Below, one piece after another: positions 10,501 to 16,500 of a DNA stretch of 18,244 nt; within the stretch, counting starts at the first letter, position 1, and each line of letters starts with the position of its first letter. Source of the stretch: Trebouxia sp. TZW2008 (lineage: Eukaryota > Chlorophyta > Trebouxiophyceae > Trebouxiales > Trebouxiaceae). The position numbers were made by a program, and so were the translations under genes. Under the pieces are notes generated by a model that was given only the letters and a program-made list of their open reading frames with translations, did not search any database and had not been told where the DNA came from. The stretch covers positions 1-18,244 of the forward strand of contig BDIU01000574.1 of NCBI GenBank assembly GCA_002118135.1, given 5' to 3'.

Positions 10501-13500
10501 TGTCAAACATGATGGGTCTGCTGGGCTGCTCTGATGCAAGCTTGTGATGGGCTGTCAAGGCCTTGAGCTATGCGGCAAAGTACGCTATGATGAGCTGCTG
10601 TGCTCTCTCTCAAAGTGAAGATTTACGTATCAGCATGCTGAAGTTGACATGTGCAGCAATGTTGCAAAGAAAGAAGGACTGTTAGATGAAAGAGACATGA
10701 CGCTTCAAGATGTGCGCAGTCATCGTAGCTGCATCGACGTTCAATCATGCGCATCTGTTTGACAGCGCAGTGCTGTGGCAAGACCATCACCTTTTTGGTC
10801 TCACATCATCTGATCACCAAAATGCAACATAGCTCTATATGTCAGCGTTCAGCAGTTGCTCAGCGAACACTCTTGTCTGTACTTTTGTGGTCAACATTAC
10901 CTGTACTCAAAGCAACCCAGGTGGCCCACACCAATCAATTCGTTTTATATAGACTCTGGCATCACTGCTTATCAATACTCTCTAGTGCTAGAATAGACCT
11001 GTGCTTTTACAACATGTGAGCTAAGCTGGTTTGGACCTAGGATTTGTTCATTCATGACTTGCACTGCATTCACACTCCTGTGAGTACGCTTCAGGATGTG
11101 TACATACACGCAATTGGCAGTTTGTCACTGACCATGACAGAAAGCAAAGGGTTTTGTCTTTCTTTCGTGATAAACACAACATTGCCTCAAACTGACAGAA
11201 TTTCCTTCAGAGCCTTTTTGGCTCAACTGTGCTTGTTCTTGACATTGTCTGTATGACCCCCTGCTGGGTCCCTAAGACAGTAATGCAATGTAATGTAATG
11301 TGATGCAATGTAATGTAATGTAATGTAATGTGATGCAATGTAATGTATGTGATGTAATGTGATGCAATGTAATGTAATGTGATGTAATGTAATGCAACGT
11401 GATGTAATGTAATGTAATGTGATGTAATGTGATGTAATGTGATGTAATGTGATGTAATGTAATGTAATGTGATGTAATGTGATGTAATGTAATGTAATGT
11501 AATGTAATGTAATGTAATGTAATGTAATGTAATGTAATGTAATTAGCGATCTGTCAGTCATGCGCAGAATACAGGATTATGAGCAGTCCCAGCTGGATGC
11601 ATTCACAAGCAATCAGCCACCTCTGTCTGGCTGTCTCTGCACATGCTTGCTGCATTAGGCTGCACACATGACAAGACTCAAAAGTAGGCACATACCATGA
11701 GGAAAGGCTGCTCAAACAGCTGTTGCCACAGGTTCAGCTGTTTCCCAAGCACCCAGGCGCAGACAGCCTTCCAGCTGTCGGGCACCCCTTGGTGGGTCTC
11801 TGGGGGATTGAAAGGGCTCTGCTGCAGGGGGGTCAAGGGGCTGGGTCTAGGGGTTGCTCCAACTCTTGCTGCCTCTGCAGTGTATCACAGGCTGCTTCAA
11901 TCAAACCTCTGTGATAAAAGTCTGCTTGCCCAGCACCCAGGCGCAAACAGCCAGCTGTCGGGCACCCCTTGGTGGGTCTCTGGGGGATTGAAAGGGCTCT
12001 GCTGCAGGGGGGTCAAGGGGGTGGGCCTTGGGGTTGCTCCAACTCTTGCTGCCTCTGTAGTACGTTATAACAGCCTCTCAATGACAAGAGCTCTGCTTGA
12101 GACCCAGCAGACTTTGCAAAATCGTGCCCATCTGATGCTCATGCTAATGCGCAGGCTCGGCGTCATGCTGATGCTCATGCGCATGCTCACGCTCATGCTC
12201 GTCATGCTGATGCTCATGCTCATGCTCACGCTCACGCTCATCATGATCAGGCTGGAGATGATGATGAGCACAGCACACCTGGGGAAGTTGGTGATGGCAT
12301 CGGCTGCCATTGGGCAATAGCCGACCTCAGGTGTGACTCCAGGGATGCAAAGTCTGCAGAAGTAGCACAAGCAGCCATAGGGGCAGGGCAGTGCCTGGCA
12401 ATGTCCTTGGCCAACTGCCCTAGCCAGGAGCTGCATGCTGAGCTGGCAGTGGCTTGAGTCATTGGAGCTAGGCGACGCAGAGTGGCCTGCTTTACTGCCT
12501 GCAGTAATACGATCATTTGGTCAGCTGGTCTTTGATGCCAACCATGCTTTGTTCATTCGTTCGTTTGCTCGTTCATACGTTTGTTCGTTCGTTTGTCCAT
12601 TCATCAAAAACACATGCTAGACAGGCTCAGCAGCCCCAGCTAGGCATGTACTGAACCATTGCGTATGGTGAGCTGTTAGCAGCAGTCTGGACAGATGAAG
12701 TTGTGCTGCCACAGTACAGACTGTGATAGCTTGTACATGGGGTAAAGGCACAACTCACAGCGACAACGTTTTCAGTGCCCACAAGCTTGATGCAGACCAT
12801 GTCACATCCAGCATGATGCATTCCGATGTGCATTTGCCCCAGCTTTGCGTGCAGCCTGTGCAGTTGAGATGCCGCAGAGGAGTCAGACACAGAGTATACA
12901 AAGCTGTTGCAAGGCCAAGACGTGCAATGAGCAAGCTCAACGAAGCACAGCATTTGCAGCCATGTCAAGGAAAACGGACCAGCATCACGGAACAGCTTGT
13001 ACCGCAACAACGTGTGATTACAGCGTCAGGCATCCCCCACTTAGCTTGCATCAAACAAGAGTCTGTGAGGCATTGATAAACATCATGTACACAGTGACTT
13101 CAGTGACTTCTCTTAGTAACGACCGCATGGGGATCAAGAAAGTCTTCCTTGCTGGGAAGTGCCATTGCAGTCAGAATTCATCAGTTCCCGGTTGGCAAAC
13201 ACCCTTATGTCAAAGTTGTGCTGACACTGAGGGTCCTTACAAAGGGAGTTTACTGTACCCACCTGCCATGCATCTGGCTCTTGACTTCGGTCTTGGCCAG
13301 GCAAGGGGCTAAACAGCAGCTCCCCTTTTCCTATGTCTTCAGAGGCCTTGCGCACCATCAGCGGGCTGCCTGCAGTTGCTGATGGGGATAGGAACAGCTC
13401 CCCAACTTGAGCAAACACTTCCTGCAGTGGAGTGCACATTTGCATCAGTTGCTGATGGGGAAAGAAACAGCTCCCCAACTTGAGCAACCACTTCCTGCAG

Positions 13501-16500
13501 TGCAGTGCGCGTCGCTTGCCTGTTGCACATGGCTGGCAAGAATGGTGACACTCAGTGCACATTTGCAGCAGCTGCTAGTGGGGATAGGAAGAGCAGCCCG
13601 ACTTGAGCAACCACGACCTGCAGTGCGTTCCTTGTTGCTTGCCTGTCACCCATTGCTGGCAAGAATGGTGACATTCAGTGCACATTTGCAGCAGCTGCTA
13701 GTGGGTATAGGAAGAGCAGCCCGACTTGAGCAACCGGACCTGCAGTGCATTCCTTGTTACTTGCCTCTTACCCATTGCTGACAAGAATGGTGACAGACAA
13801 TGCATCTTTGCAGTAGCCGTTCATGAGGATAGCTGCCCAACTCGAGCCACCACCTTTTGCAGTGCATTCTTGTTACTTGCCTCTTACCCGCTGCTGGCAA
13901 GAACGGTGACAGTCAATGCACGTTTGCAGTAGCTGTTCATGGGGATAGCTGCCCAACGTGAGCAACCACCTTTTGTAGTGCATTCCTTGTAGTCGAGCCA
14001 TTGACTGTGTGATACAAAACCCTAATCTGCACAGCTAATCTGAACAGTCTCTACTTCTCTGGCCAAGAGCTCAGGCCAACGACGTGCAATAGCAAGGCAG
14101 ACTTCAGCAAATTGAACATGAAATGCATGACCACAGTCTGCACAGCTCACCTGAACAGTCTCTGCAAGCCTGGTCAAGAGCGCTTGGAGATCATGCTGCG
14201 ACAGGGTCCCTTGCGCAGCTGCTGCTAATGGCTGAATGGCACGCTGGTGACAGCACTCCAGGAACAGCTTCAACGCCTGTGCACACATTGCACTGTTGCA
14301 AGACAGCTGAACAGGTGGCAGCTGCTGCTAATGACTGAATGGCACGCTGGTGACAGCAATTCAGAACTAGCCTCAACGCCTGTGCACATATTGAACTGTC
14401 ACAAGACAGCTGAACAGGTGGCAGCTGCTGCTAATGACTGAATGGCACGCTGGTGACAGCAATCCAGAACTAGCCTCAACGCCTGTGCACATATTGAACT
14501 GTCACAAGACAGCTGAACAGGTGGCAGCTGCTGCTAGTGGCTGAATGGCACGCTGGTGACAGCAGTCCATCAACAGCTTCAACGCCTGTGCACACAATGA
14601 ACTGTTGCAAGACAGCTAAGCAGGTAGCAGCTGATGCTGATGGCTGAATGGCACGGGGGTGACAGCACTCCAAGTACAGCTTCACTACCTGTGCACATAT
14701 TACGCTGACGTTGGACAGCAAGTGAGCCAAAACTGCAGTTTCATCATCGTATCTGTTTTGATATGCAAAGCTAGCTCCTGTTCATGCTGCAGAGCATCAC
14801 CAAATCTGCAGCAGATGTCATGTTTCGGAAGGCACATGCCAAGACACAGCATTGGTTCCTGAGGGACTGCTGTAGTCTGTGCTCTGGCGTCCATGTGAGA
14901 GAAGCTCCTGCAAATGGCTTGGCGAGACACACTTTGGCGCCTTGTGCATTTAGTTGTGCACACAGCATAGTGATGGCACCACAAGCAGTTGCTGTCTCGC
15001 ACAAAGAGGGTTGGCGTCAACAGGGTTCAGACAGCTCAAGTCTCTAAGTCTGTCAATCTGCCACTGTGACCGTAGGAACACCACTCACAAAAAATTTGGC
15101 ACAGCATAGTTGTGCACACTGATACATGCAGTGTCCCTGTGACTAATCATGTCAGGAGTGAAGCAACCCATCAACAGTTTCTACAGCGCAAGTTAGTCTG
15201 GTGGGCAGAGTCGCACTCTAGTCTGATCTGATGTTGCACACGTGGGCTGGTCTACAAAGATGACTACTGCACCTGCTCAGAGTCTAGTTGGTCCAGAAAG
15301 CTGGCGGCTACCACAGCAGCTGCTGCATCCTGGGAGGTCAAGTCAGCATTCACTTTGAGCCTTTGCTGAATGCCATCAGAGATTTGGCTCCTGCATTCAT
15401 GGCAACCTGTGTTGACTGTGTACTACTGTTCATCACTACTGCTAACTGCTCACATCATATTGTTACCTTTGGCAATGAGCTTACAGTCTTGCAGATACTG
15501 TATTTCTTGATGGCACTGCCAGGGTGTACAGTAACCATTTGTCACTGTCTATGACCAATAGCTGCAAAGCACAATCCAGAAGACACAAGCAGCAGCAACA
15601 ACAGAGATGCAACCCTTATGAGTACATATACCAAAGCTATGGCTAAAGCCTTTGTCAAGAAGCTGTGGGCGGAAGCTCATGTAGAGCAGTTTCAACGGCT
15701 GTGATGATTGCTGTCTAAGGCACCCTGTTGGGCACATTCTCACTCCAATTATCGCCAAGGGGCCGATGGCTTACTTGAGCGATTGAATAGAGGGCCATTG
15801 ATGTCTGAGCAAGGGGAAGCGGCCCATAGGCACCGACTTGGCGGTTGTGAGCAATTTATGAACCTCTGCCGCTCGCAAGTACCTGAGAGCATGGTAACAC
15901 TGTACAATGAACTCTCCTTATAACGACTGCTTTGGTTACCAAGGAATTTGTCCTTACATCAAATTGTCCTTACTCAGAGGGACCACTGCAGTCAGACAGT
16001 AGTGATTGGTTACGGATGCCGCGGTCCTTACATCAAGATTGCCCTTACATTGAGTAAGGACAGAATCCTGGAAGACGGCACTGCTTACACACAAATCTGC
16101 ATGGAGTTTCATCATTGCTTAGGGTGCATTGAGAATATCAAAGAGTCACGTGAGTCATGGATTCAGGCGTGAATTCAGGCAGATTTGGGAAGGCATGCAG
16201 TGCATACGGTGTGATTGCAAGGTTCCAATCACTTTGGTCGTAGTGATTGAGCTGCCGCATGCATAATTCTTCATTTCTTTCCCTCTAAAAGTATGCTAGA
16301 CAGGCTCAGCAGGCCTAGCTAGGTACATGCTGGAGCAATCAACTGTCTCAAACCACTTTGGTCCTGTGCTATCCTAAACCACTTCAACTGGGCGTGAAGG
16401 GCACTGCTCTGAAAGACTGCATGAGCTGCACAGATGACGCACGCTCATGAATGATAAGCATGATGACACACAAGCATCTAGGCCAAGCAGGCTGTTGAAC

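Noticed and set aside
11223..11561. Minus-strand ORF rich in ITLHY repeats
   Set aside because: Pure translation of the TAATG-type microsatellite; the repeat has no stops, so openness means nothing.
11697..12320. Longest plus-strand ORF (207 codons)
   Set aside because: Antisense to COG1 exon 12, its duplicate, and the ATGCTC simple repeat and exon 11 end; its internal repeat just reflects the exon 12 copy.
14022..14150. Extension of exon 9 through FAEVCLAIARRWPELLAREV
   Set aside because: Exon 9 already has a strong GTGAGC donor at 14150, and joining it to exon 10 matches plant COG1. The extra part ends in a decayed donor copy.
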